A stretch of 64,000 nucleotides of DNA from Oxalobacteraceae bacterium. GTDB lineage: Bacteria; Pseudomonadota; Gammaproteobacteria; Burkholderiales; Burkholderiaceae_D. Shown in pieces: positions 17,039-25,549 of this stretch. The first letter of the stretch is position 1; every line of letters starts with the position of its first letter. Where the stretch lies: NCBI GenBank assembly GCA_021299035.1, contig JAJTGD010000013.1:87720-151719 (forward strand), given 5' to 3'. The position numbers were made by a program, and so were the translations under genes. A model generated the notes under the pieces. It saw only the letters and a list, made by a program, of their open reading frames with translations, did not search any database and had not been told where the DNA came from.

Positions 17039-19391
17039 ACTGCGCACCCTGATACAGCGGCTGGATGATGAAAGCCGCGCCGCTATGGAACGCGCAGCTG
17101 AGTTATGCGCGCAGCAGACGCATTTCAGTGTCGACCCCGAGCATCTATTCATAGAGCTACTGCACGATAAAGATAGCTCGCTGCAGCGGCTACTCAGCCA
17201 TTTTCAAGTGTCTGGCGCACGCGCGCAGTCGCAGCTACAAGATACCCTCGATCAACTTAAACGTGGCAACGGACGTACCCCCATACTGTCCGAGCATCTG
17301 CCGCGTTTACTTGAAAATGCTTGGGTGATCGCTTCGGTACAACTGGGCGAGAGTCATATCGATGCTGCTTGTTTACTGCTCGCAGCGTTGGAATCCGACA
17401 CCCTGCGTGGCATGCTGCTGGAATCTGCACCCAGCCTGCTAGACCTACCGCGCGAGAGCCTGCGCCAGCAGTTACGTAGTCTGTCGGGCTTAGGATCTAC
17501 CGTGGGCGCGACGGCATCGAAGACGCTCACTTCGTCCGCACAGGGCGAACGTCAAAAGACACCGGCACTCGATCAGTACACGCTGGATCTGACTGAACAA
17601 GCAAAACAAGGCCAGCTCGACCCTGTGATCGGACGTGACCAGGAAATCAATCAGCTGATCGAGACCCTGCTACGTCGCCGCCAGAACAACCCCATCCTGA
17701 CCGGTGAAGCCGGTGTCGGTAAAACCGCCGTTGTGGAAGGTTTTGCGCAACGGGTAGTGAATGACACGGTACCAGCGCCGTTAAAAGATATTTCAGTGCG
17801 AGCACTTGATCTTGGCTTGCTCCAAGCCGGTGCCGGCATGCGCGGCGAGTTCGAGCGCCGTCTCAAAGACGTCATCCTCGAGGTGAAAGCTGCATTACCG
17901 CCCGTTGTATTGTTCATTGATGAAGCCCATCAGCTGATTGGTGCCGGCGGTAGCGAAGGCGTGGGTGATGCTGCCAACCTGCTCAAGCCTGCGCTGGCAA
18001 GAGGTGAATTGCGTACCATCGCAGCGACGACTTGGTCTGAGTACAAACAGTATATCGAGCGTGACCCAGCATTAACGCGCCGCTTTCAAGTGGTGAAAGT
18101 TGTCGAGCCCAGCACAGATACCGCTATCGCGATGCTGGCATCAATTGTGTCGCGGTTAGAAACGCATCACGGTGTCACTATCACCGAGGGTGCGGTAAAG
18201 GATGCAGTGAATTTATCCCACCGCTATCTACGTGCACGGCAGCTGCCGGACAAAGCGATCAGCCTGTTGGATACAGCCTGTGCGCGTGTCGCGCACAGCG
18301 TTTCCGACGGCGCAGCGAATAAGGCGAGCAGCACTCACCAACAGAACACCGATAAAACTCAAGCCTGCGTCGACACTGAAGCGGTAGCCAACGTGCTGTC
18401 GAGCTGGACCGGTATACCGCTCGGTCGTATGCTGGCCGATGAGCAGCGTATGGTGCTGGAGCTGCACAAGCGTCTGCAGGAAAGAATCATCGGGCAGGAT
18501 GAAGCGCTAGAGGTGATCGCACGTCGCATCCGTAGCCATCGCGCCGGACTGGATGATGAAGCAAAACCGGTCGGTGTTTTTCTACTGGTGGGCCCGAGCG
18601 GTGTCGGCAAGACCGAGACTGCGAATCAGCTTGCCGAGCTGCTGTATGGCAGCCGCGAGCACATGGTCACCATTAATCTGTCTGAGTATCAGGAGCCACA
18701 TTCGGTGGCTGGCTTGAAGGGCGCGCCACCGGGCTATGTGGGCTATGGTCGCGGCGGTGTGCTAACCGAAGCGATCCGGCGTCAGCCCTACAGCCTGTTG
18801 CTACTCGATGAGATGGAAAAAGCGCATCCGGATGTGCTCGAACTGTTTTATCAAGTGTTCGACAAGGGCACGATGGAAGATGCCGAAGGCACCTCTATCG
18901 ACTTCCGTAACACCTTGATCCTGTTGACCTCAAATGCAGCACAAGAAGTGGTGGTTGACGTCTGCCAGCAGCAAGTCCATGCCAGCCTGGAGCAAATCAA
19001 CGCTGCGCTGCGCCCTGCACTACTGCGCCAGTTCCCGGCGGCGTTTTTAGGTCGTCTGATCATCGTCCCCTACCGCCCTATCGCGGATACCGAGCTACTG
19101 CGTATCACCGGGCTGAAGCTGGATCAATTGGCAGAGCGCATACAGCGTAATCACGCTGCGCACTTGCAGTGGGACGCTACCGTTGCCGATGCGATCGTTG
19201 CACGTTGCCATGAAGTCGAGAGTGGCGCGCGAAATATCGACCACATCATTACGCAGTCCTTGCTACCTGAACTCGCCGCCGAAGTACTAGCGAAGATTGC
19301 AGCCTCTGAGCATTTCAATCAGGTCACACTCGGCGTCGATCAGCACACTGGATTTCGTGTCAGTCTGAATCAAGTTGGGGAGCCCGCATGA
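17028..19391 (+). CDS. clpV: T6SS AAA+ disaggregase ClpV (TssH)
   Basis: 787 residues from ATG 17028, inside the end of tssG; longer upstream frames lack homology. Clp N-domain (1-150), first AAA+ with Walker A GEAGVGKT (from about 226) and Walker B VLFIDEAHQLIGAG, second AAA+ with GPSGVGKT (522-529) and LLLDEMEKAH, then the C-terminal D2-small domain. ClpV recycles contracted TssBC sheaths. Both nucleotide sites look intact. Confidence 0.97.
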   Translation: MSTELRTLIQRLDDESRAAMERAAELCAQQTHFSVDPEHLFIELLHDKDSSLQRLLSHFQVSGARAQSQLQDTLDQLKRGNGRTPILSEHLPRLLENAWVIASVQLGESHIDAACLLLAALESDTLRGMLLESAPSLLDLPRESLRQQLRSLSGLGSTVGATASKTLTSSAQGERQKTPALDQYTLDLTEQAKQGQLDPVIGRDQEINQLIETLLRRRQNNPILTGEAGVGKTAVVEGFAQRVVNDTVPAPLKDISVRALDLGLLQAGAGMRGEFERRLKDVILEVKAALPPVVLFIDEAHQLIGAGGSEGVGDAANLLKPALARGELRTIAATTWSEYKQYIERDPALTRRFQVVKVVEPSTDTAIAMLASIVSRLETHHGVTITEGAVKDAVNLSHRYLRARQLPDKAISLLDTACARVAHSVSDGAANKASSTHQQNTDKTQACVDTEAVANVLSSWTGIPLGRMLADEQRMVLELHKRLQERIIGQDEALEVIARRIRSHRAGLDDEAKPVGVFLLVGPSGVGKTETANQLAELLYGSREHMVTINLSEYQEPHSVAGLKGAPPGYVGYGRGGVLTEAIRRQPYSLLLLDEMEKAHPDVLELFYQVFDKGTMEDAEGTSIDFRNTLILLTSNAAQEVVVDVCQQQVHASLEQINAALRPALLRQFPAAFLGRLIIVPYRPIADTELLRITGLKLDQLAERIQRNHAAHLQWDATVADAIVARCHEVESGARNIDHIITQSLLPELAAEVLAKIAASEHFNQVTLGVDQHTGFRVSLNQVGEPA

Positions 19392-21415
19392 GACAGGACT
19401 TTACCCAACAGCACGTACGCATCGCCATCACGACCGTGTTAGGCAAAGACAAGCTACTACTGGAGAGTTTTGCTGGCACCGAGGCCTTGTCGCGACCCTT
19501 TGCATTTGCGTTGACGATGAGATCATCGGAAGTTGCGCTCGACCCTGATGCCCTCATCGGCACGCTGGCCACAGTGAAGGTGATTCACGGCGACGGTATG
19601 ACTCGCTACTTCCATGGCTTGATCAGCGGCTTTACGCAAGCGGGTATCGATGCGGAATTTGCCTGGTACAGCGCCGATATGGTGCCCTCGCTGTGGCTAC
19701 TTTCGCTTTCGCGTGATCGTCGCATCTACCAGAACCAAAGTACGGTGCAGATTGTTGAATCGGTGCTGCAGTCGTTCGGCATTAAGTTTAATAATCGCTT
19801 GAAATCCAGCTATGCGCCGCGTGAATACTGCGTACAGTATGACGAGACACCGCTGGATTTCATCATGCGGCTGATGGCGCAAGAAGGTATTTTTTACTTC
19901 TTCCAGTTCGCAGACGGTAGCCACACCATGGTGCTGGGCGATGACCCATCTGCGCACAGTGATTGCGCCAACAGCCAATTAATCTACCGTGGGCGTGCTG
20001 ATACCCGTGGTTGGCCCGACACTGTCTTGCGCTTCGAGGCGGGTGGTCGCTTAGTCACGCGCGACTATAACGGACGCGATTATGACTACTTGAAGCCCAG
20101 TACCTCGCTGGCTGCAGAAGCCGCCGGCAAAGCCGGTCGCGGCAAGTTCTACGAATACCCCCATCTGCACAATACGGTGAGCGCGGGTAAGCAGCAGCAA
20201 ACTGTCCATGTACAAGGTAGCCAGGCAGAGGCGTCGAGTGCTGCCGGTGAAAGCTTATGTAATAGCCTGTATGCCGGTGGTGTCTTCAAACTCGATAAGC
20301 ACCCTAACGCACGACTCAATACGCGTTATGTCCTGCGCAGCGTGACCCACCGTGCGGATATCACTGGCTATACCAATCACTTTGAGTCTTTCCCTTCGAC
20401 ACTCGCGTTTCGGCCAACTCGTAGCGTGCCGCAGCCTGTGGTCGCGGGTAGCCACTCGGCCTTCGTGGTGGGCCCGGATGGTGAAGAGATCTGGACCGAT
20501 GTGCACGGGCGCGTGAAAGTGAAATTTCACTGGGATCAGAGCGCTGCGCATGACGATAAAGCCTCGTGCTGGGTACGTGTGTCCCAGGCCTGGGCTGGTA
20601 ATGGCTGGGGCGCGCTGTTTATCCCGCGGATCGGGCAGGAAGTGATCATCAGCTACCTCGATGGCAATCCTGATCGGCCGTTGATCACCGGTAGCGTCTA
20701 CAACGGTGAGCAAGCAACGCCCGTCAACCTGCCGAGCAAGCAAATGCAGTCGGGATTTCGTTCACGTCCGACCAAGAGCGGCAATGGTCGCTCTAAATCG
20801 GCTGAAATTGCTGATGGTCGTATCCATGGTAATGAGCTGCGCTTCGACGACAAGATGGGCGATGAAGAACTCTATCTCCACGCAGAGCATGACATGAAGG
20901 TCGATATTGAACACGACCTCGATACCACGCTATACAAAGGATCGGAACAACACCTGATCAAGAAAGGCAATCGCAGCATCGATGTCACGATCGGTAACGA
21001 AACCCATACCGTCGGTGGCAAGCGCGACCTAACAGTCCATGGTGACGAAACCCATAGCGACAGCGCGAACTTCAAGCACACCGTCAAGAAGAACTACACG
21101 CTGGAGGTAGATGGCGATCTTTCCGAGACCATCAAAGGCAATACCACCTTGAAAATCACTGGCAATTTGGTGATTGATGTCGGCGGCAGCATTACCTTCA
21201 AGTCGGGGAAAAATACCGATGTCACTGCCGGCACTGCGATCAATATGAAAGCGGGTACTGAGTTGAGTAGTAAGGCCGGTACCAGCTATGCGATCAAGGC
21301 GGGCACCGAACTGAAGATGGATGCACTGACGCTGGCCGCCAAGGCATCGGCCTCAGGCCAGATTGATGGTGGCGGCATGCTGACCATCAAAGGCGGCATG
21401 GTGAAAATCAATTGA
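19388..21415 (+). CDS. vgrG: T6SS spike protein VgrG (TssI)
   Basis: 675 residues: gp27-like N-terminal half (VLQSFGIKFNNRL, YCVQYDETPLDFIMRLMAQEGIFYFF), gp5-like OB fold (GEEIWTDVHGRVKVKFHWDQ, CWVRVSQAWAGNGWG, GNPDRPLITGSVYNG) and a C-terminal beta-helix of short Gly/Thr/Lys repeats ending MVKIN. No extra effector domain, so cargo is presumably loaded through the genes just downstream. Overlaps clpV by 4 bp. Confidence 0.97.
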   Translation: MRQDFTQQHVRIAITTVLGKDKLLLESFAGTEALSRPFAFALTMRSSEVALDPDALIGTLATVKVIHGDGMTRYFHGLISGFTQAGIDAEFAWYSADMVPSLWLLSLSRDRRIYQNQSTVQIVESVLQSFGIKFNNRLKSSYAPREYCVQYDETPLDFIMRLMAQEGIFYFFQFADGSHTMVLGDDPSAHSDCANSQLIYRGRADTRGWPDTVLRFEAGGRLVTRDYNGRDYDYLKPSTSLAAEAAGKAGRGKFYEYPHLHNTVSAGKQQQTVHVQGSQAEASSAAGESLCNSLYAGGVFKLDKHPNARLNTRYVLRSVTHRADITGYTNHFESFPSTLAFRPTRSVPQPVVAGSHSAFVVGPDGEEIWTDVHGRVKVKFHWDQSAAHDDKASCWVRVSQAWAGNGWGALFIPRIGQEVIISYLDGNPDRPLITGSVYNGEQATPVNLPSKQMQSGFRSRPTKSGNGRSKSAEIADGRIHGNELRFDDKMGDEELYLHAEHDMKVDIEHDLDTTLYKGSEQHLIKKGNRSIDVTIGNETHTVGGKRDLTVHGDETHSDSANFKHTVKKNYTLEVDGDLSETIKGNTTLKITGNLVIDVGGSITFKSGKNTDVTAGTAINMKAGTELSSKAGTSYAIKAGTELKMDALTLAAKASASGQIDGGGMLTIKGGMVKIN

Positions 21416-21417
21416 GC

Positions 21418-22053
21418 ATGATGATGAATAACCAATCCTCACCGACAATCAATAGTGCGCTGCTCGAGCTGCGAGATGCCAGCGGCCTGCTACAGCACAG
21501 CATCAGCACACAGCAAGGTGCACTACACGGCGCGCTGCAAAGCTTCGATAGTGCTGGACAGACACTACAACGAGCGGCCTATCAAAACGGTGCTCGGCAC
21601 GGCTTGAGCGAGTATTACAACGGTCCCTTGCCGCAAATGCAGCAGCACTTTGCGAATGGCATTGCTCATGGCCCGACAAAATTATTCGACGCAGCGGGTA
21701 ATCTCGCCGCTGAGCTGACTTATGTCGCGGGTCAGCTGCAGGGTGAGGCACGCTACTACGCACAGGGTCGTCTGGTACGCCGGGCGAATTATCGAGCCGG
21801 CAAACTCGACGGCACAGTCGACGACTTCGGCATGGATGGCGCGCTACTGCAGCGGACTAGCTATCAAGCCAACGCCCTGCACGGACCGTCGCTACGCTAC
21901 TGGCCGAATGGGCAAGTGATGGAACGCATCGATTTCGAGCGCGGACTAATGCAAGGCGCGGCACGTCAATTTGATCAAGCCGGCAAAGCACTCGGTTCAC
22001 CTGGCCCAACCTTGGTCAAACGGGTCGAGCAATTATTGCGGGGTGCGCCATGA
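21418..22053 (+). CDS. MORN-variant repeat protein encoded after VgrG
   Basis: 211 residues from ATG 21418; the frame opens at a TTG overlapping the vgrG stop. It consists of about seven imperfect 20-24 residue repeats of the antitoxin/MORN-variant type (patterns such as GxLHGxxxxFDxxGxxLxRAxYxxG). Such proteins often lie next to vgrG and paar genes, where they are thought to act as adaptors or immunity-like factors. Here it sits between vgrG and a PAAR-like gene. Function inferred from context only. Confidence 0.8.
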   Translation: MMMNNQSSPTINSALLELRDASGLLQHSISTQQGALHGALQSFDSAGQTLQRAAYQNGARHGLSEYYNGPLPQMQQHFANGIAHGPTKLFDAAGNLAAELTYVAGQLQGEARYYAQGRLVRRANYRAGKLDGTVDDFGMDGALLQRTSYQANALHGPSLRYWPNGQVMERIDFERGLMQGAARQFDQAGKALGSPGPTLVKRVEQLLRGAP

Positions 22054-22436
22054 GTAATCTTGTGTGCTCAGGTGCGATGCTGAAGTGTCCATTCGGCGCA
22101 GCGCCGTCTACGCTCAACGTGCTGCCCGCGAACCGTGTGCTGTCGGGTGCGCCCTCGGCCAACATCATGGACCACGTGCCTATGTTGAACATACCGCCGT
22201 TCGGTATGTGTAACTCCTTAGCCAACCCGATGGTCGCTGCGGCGACTGCGGCGGCACTGGGTGCACTGACCCCCATGCCCTGCATACCGGCCACCAGCGC
22301 GCCGTGGGCGCCGGGCTCGCCCACAGTGCAAATCGCCAACATGCCGGCACTGAACGATAGCTCAACACTCGCGTGCAATTGGGGCGGTGTGATTCAGGTG
22401 TCGATGGCAGGACAATTCACGGTGACAGTGGCATGA
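22050..22436 (+). CDS. PAAR-like protein (DUF4280-type)
   Basis: 128 residues with the DUF4280/PAAR-like pattern: VCSGAMLKCPFGAAPSTLNVLP at the N-terminus and repeated short hydrophobic turns with conserved Cys (residues about 6, 13, 53, 77, 109). PAAR-like proteins cap the VgrG spike and carry effectors. No toxin domain is fused. Overlaps its neighbours by 4 bp on each side, so it is part of the tss operon. Confidence 0.85.
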   Translation: MSNLVCSGAMLKCPFGAAPSTLNVLPANRVLSGAPSANIMDHVPMLNIPPFGMCNSLANPMVAAATAAALGALTPMPCIPATSAPWAPGSPTVQIANMPALNDSSTLACNWGGVIQVSMAGQFTVTVA

Positions 22437-22690
22437 AGATCTCGCTCCTGCTCACGCCACGACTGGTGGTCATCATCAGCGCCTGCGCTAGCGCCGCCGT
22501 GTTGCTGCTATTAATGCTCGGCTTCGAGTTAGGGCTACGGCAGGCACATGAAGACCAAGCGGCATATGCAAAGGCCCGTGGCGAGAATGTCTATGGCGCC
22601 GCATCGCCAGTTTCAGGCAACGCAGCAAATACTGCAGTCCATAACCGTACCGACGCTACAGCACCGGCCGCTTCGAGGGGTGCGCCATGA
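22433..22690 (+). CDS. Small inner-membrane protein in the VgrG cassette (85 aa)
   Basis: One N-terminal transmembrane helix (about 10-35), then a short helical segment and an Ala/Thr/Asn-rich tail that is probably periplasmic. Overlaps the PAAR-like gene (ATGA) and the lipoprotein gene (ATGA). Not recognised. Position between spike genes and the membrane-complex genes makes it either a membrane-complex accessory or an immunity-like protein. Confidence 0.65.
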   Translation: MKISLLLTPRLVVIISACASAAVLLLLMLGFELGLRQAHEDQAAYAKARGENVYGAASPVSGNAANTAVHNRTDATAPAASRGAP

Positions 22691-23262
22691 GGAACACCAC
22701 GCGTCTCGCCCAAATACAAGTAGCAGCACAAGCACACGCAGTAAGTATCAGCCTGTATAGGAATCTGCGCTTCAAGCAGCCTTTGTATTTGAATTTTCAG
22801 TTGTTGCTCCTGATGTTCGTGATGCTCATGCTAACGGGATGCAGCACCGTCAAGGACTATGTGATGCCTTCGGGTGTCAAGCTGGACTGGGAGTCAGTCA
22901 CGTTGAGTGTTGCCGCTGGTGCCAATCGCGACTACCCGTTAGCGATTGACGTAGTGCTGGTCAATGATGAGGTCTTAGAAAAACGACTGCTCGCTATGAG
23001 TGCACGCGACTGGTTCAGTGCACGTAATGGCTTGCGTAAAACCTACCCTGATGTCCTCGGTGTCGACAGCCTCGAGTTAGCACCGGGTGAATCGCTCACC
23101 TTACCTGGAAAGCGCTGGTCAGGGCGGCGTGTTACAGCTGCCTTGGTATTTGCAGATTACTTGGTCGCCGGCCCGCATCTTGCGCGTATCGACTCATTAC
23201 GCGGTCGGGTACAGCTGACATTCGGCGCGAATGAATTCACTGCTTACCGTTTGGAGAAATAA
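22687..23262 (+). CDS. tssJ: TssJ-like T6SS outer-membrane lipoprotein
   Basis: 191-residue frame with a hydrophobic stretch ending in the lipobox LTGC (Cys52), then a beta-rich domain of about 140 residues (LDWESVTLSVAAGANRDYPL, AIDVVLVND). This suits TssJ, the outer-membrane lipoprotein that docks TssM. The 36 residues before the hydrophobic core are too long for a lipoprotein signal, so the true start may be a later TTG near residue 35-37; ATG 22687 is kept as the overlap-coupled start. Sequence is divergent from textbook TssJ, so the call leans on position before tssK-tssL-tssM. Confidence 0.7.
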   Translation: MRNTTRLAQIQVAAQAHAVSISLYRNLRFKQPLYLNFQLLLLMFVMLMLTGCSTVKDYVMPSGVKLDWESVTLSVAAGANRDYPLAIDVVLVNDEVLEKRLLAMSARDWFSARNGLRKTYPDVLGVDSLELAPGESLTLPGKRWSGRRVTAALVFADYLVAGPHLARIDSLRGRVQLTFGANEFTAYRLEK

Positions 23263-23297
23263 ATGTGCCCACAATCACATCGGTACGGAGGTCGGCG

Positions 23298-24620
23298 ATG
23301 AAGTACCCAGATCGCATACAGTGGCACGAGGGCATGCTGCTATCGCCGCAGCATTTTCAGCTGGAGTCGGCACGTGTCGATGCCTTGATTGCATGGCACA
23401 CCTTGAATAGCAGCCCCTACGGCTGGGGTGTGAAGCGACTGAAGTTCGATTTATCGCTGCTACCCGCGGGTGTTTTGCGTGTACTTGAGTTGGAAGCCAT
23501 CCTGCCTGATGGCACCGCGATCATGCTCGATCCACAAGACGCACGAGCACCCGAACTGTCACTCAAGCTCGACCCGGCTCGCGATCAGCTCGCTTTGCAT
23601 GCGCAAACCGTATGGCTATCACTGCCGGTATCACGCAACATGAAAACCCCAGAGATCAGTGCGCGCTTTTTGTCAGTGAAGAGCGAACTGTTGGAAGATG
23701 AAGTCTCGGATGCTGCACCGGCAGATATCCCACGTCTGATTCCCAACCTATCACTCTCGATCGGCGATGCACCACCACCACTCGCTATCGGTATGGCGAT
23801 CGCGAATGTGATGGAAGACGATGGCATGATTAAGCTCGGCCCGGCCCTGCCTGCGCTGCTAGATCTGCAGGCTACGCCTGACTTGCTGGATGCACTGCGA
23901 GATTTCAGCCGTACGCTACGCAGCAAGGCGGCTTTCATCGCGCGACAGCTTGCTGGACTACCCGCCACCGAGCAACGTGGTGAGCGCGTCACGCTGACGC
24001 AGCGCCTTGCCTGTTTAGTGCCCGTCATGCCCGTACTTGAAGCGCAGCTGCAAAGTCCGGTGATACCGCCCTATCCGCTCTATCTCGCGCTATGCAATTT
24101 ACTCGGCCCGATGTCACTGCTGCGCCCGGGTGCATTACCCATCACACCACCGCCCTACGTGCATGCACAGCCGCATCTCAGTTTGCTGCCCTTGCTCAAA
24201 GAAATACAAGACAACCTCGCAGAGATCAGCCAAGACTATCGCGAAGTGGCTTTCGACTGGGCGAGTGGTACGTTCGAGCTGACGCTGCGGCCCGAGTGGG
24301 TGGGCAAGCGTTTGGTAGTTGGTCTGAAAGGCGGCCTATCCAGTGAGATTGAAGATTGGATGGATAGTGCGTTGATCGGGCCCTCACATGTATTCAATGA
24401 GCTGCGCGAAAAACGGGTGCTGGGTTATCGACGCGCACGTATCGCAGCGGCGCCCGAGATGCAGTTGCACGGTTTACCCGGCGTGGTTCTTTATGAAATC
24501 GTCCCCGGACCTGAACTGATGCATGCAGATAGCCGCCTGCTGGTGGGTGGCTCCGGCCGTGCTGGTAGCAAGATGCGTCCCGGCAGTATGCAGCTGTTTA
24601 TACGGACACAGGGTCGATAA
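23298..24620 (+). CDS. tssK: T6SS baseplate-membrane connector TssK
   Basis: 440 residues from ATG 23298, which has GGAGG seven bases upstream and gives the family N-terminus MKYPDRIQWHEGMLLSPQHFQ; an upstream frame start at 23265 is not needed. Central helical bundle and C-terminal domain (LPGVVLYEI, QLFIRT) match TssK. It links the baseplate to TssL/TssM. Confidence 0.95.
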   Translation: MKYPDRIQWHEGMLLSPQHFQLESARVDALIAWHTLNSSPYGWGVKRLKFDLSLLPAGVLRVLELEAILPDGTAIMLDPQDARAPELSLKLDPARDQLALHAQTVWLSLPVSRNMKTPEISARFLSVKSELLEDEVSDAAPADIPRLIPNLSLSIGDAPPPLAIGMAIANVMEDDGMIKLGPALPALLDLQATPDLLDALRDFSRTLRSKAAFIARQLAGLPATEQRGERVTLTQRLACLVPVMPVLEAQLQSPVIPPYPLYLALCNLLGPMSLLRPGALPITPPPYVHAQPHLSLLPLLKEIQDNLAEISQDYREVAFDWASGTFELTLRPEWVGKRLVVGLKGGLSSEIEDWMDSALIGPSHVFNELREKRVLGYRRARIAAAPEMQLHGLPGVVLYEIVPGPELMHADSRLLVGGSGRAGSKMRPGSMQLFIRTQGR

Positions 24621-24643
24621 GGCGCTTCGCGCTACATACCGTC

Positions 24644-25549
24644 ATGGGCAAACTCTATCTTCCTGTGCCAATCAGCCAAACGTCAGCCATGCCGGCGACG
24701 GTGGATGCACTCGCCCCGGTGACCGTATCAGCGGCAGAATATGGCGAGCGCCATAGCACCGTACTACTCAAGCAGTTACGTGATTTTGTCGCCGAAGTTC
24801 TGCAAGTGATCGCTACCTTGTCGGTACCCGCCACTACCGCCGACGAGGAACCTGCCGAGCATTCACGTCAATTGGCGCAAGAAGCGTCTGAACGTATTGC
24901 ACGTATTATCAGCGCCAAGACGCTTGATCTGTCGCATAGTGAAAGCATAGCCGCACGCGCAGCAAGCGATGAGCTACGCTACTTGATGGCCGCTATGGCC
25001 GATGAACTCTTGCTGTCGCGTGATTGGCCCGGACGCGCTCGGTTCACCGAAACCCTGATCGAAACCCGATTGTTCGGCAGCAGCGTGGCAGGTGATCAGA
25101 TCTTCCAACGGATCGATGTGCTATTGAGCGGTACGAGCGATATAGCGCCACCGATGGCATCGCTGTACTTGTTTGCGATTTCTACCGGTTTTGAGGGTCG
25201 TCACCGTGGCCTGAGAGTGGATGAGGCTCTGCAGCCACTGCGCGATGCGCTGTTTCGTCTGATCTATCGGCGCGATGCACAACTTGGACCGATCTTGGCG
25301 GGACAGCCAGACCTAAGCGAACGTGTGCTGTCACCACAAGCCTACCGCTACCCGCTGTCGAATATTGTGCCGGTACGCTTTTTCCGCTTTAGCCGCGGTA
25401 CCCTGAGTTTTATCGGCACCATGCTGCTATTGATTGTGCTGTCACAGGTGGCCTGGCGCGTGACGACAGCACCCGTGCGCAAGGCGCTTGAACCCTCGCC
25501 TCCCACTCAACTCAAGCAGCGCATACCCACGGAGGCCGGTCGTGGATAA
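24644..25549 (+). CDS. tssL: T6SS inner-membrane protein TssL (DotU-like)
   Basis: 301 residues. Cytoplasmic DotU domain with DELLLSRDWPGR...LIETRLFGSSVAGDQIFQRID and YLFAISTGFEGRHRG, followed by a single C-terminal transmembrane helix (about 255-275) and a short tail without a peptidoglycan-binding domain. The first 30 residues before the domain are variable; ATG at 24689 is an alternative start. Overlaps tssM by 8 bp. Confidence 0.93.
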   Translation: MGKLYLPVPISQTSAMPATVDALAPVTVSAAEYGERHSTVLLKQLRDFVAEVLQVIATLSVPATTADEEPAEHSRQLAQEASERIARIISAKTLDLSHSESIAARAASDELRYLMAAMADELLLSRDWPGRARFTETLIETRLFGSSVAGDQIFQRIDVLLSGTSDIAPPMASLYLFAISTGFEGRHRGLRVDEALQPLRDALFRLIYRRDAQLGPILAGQPDLSERVLSPQAYRYPLSNIVPVRFFRFSRGTLSFIGTMLLLIVLSQVAWRVTTAPVRKALEPSPPTQLKQRIPTEAGRG

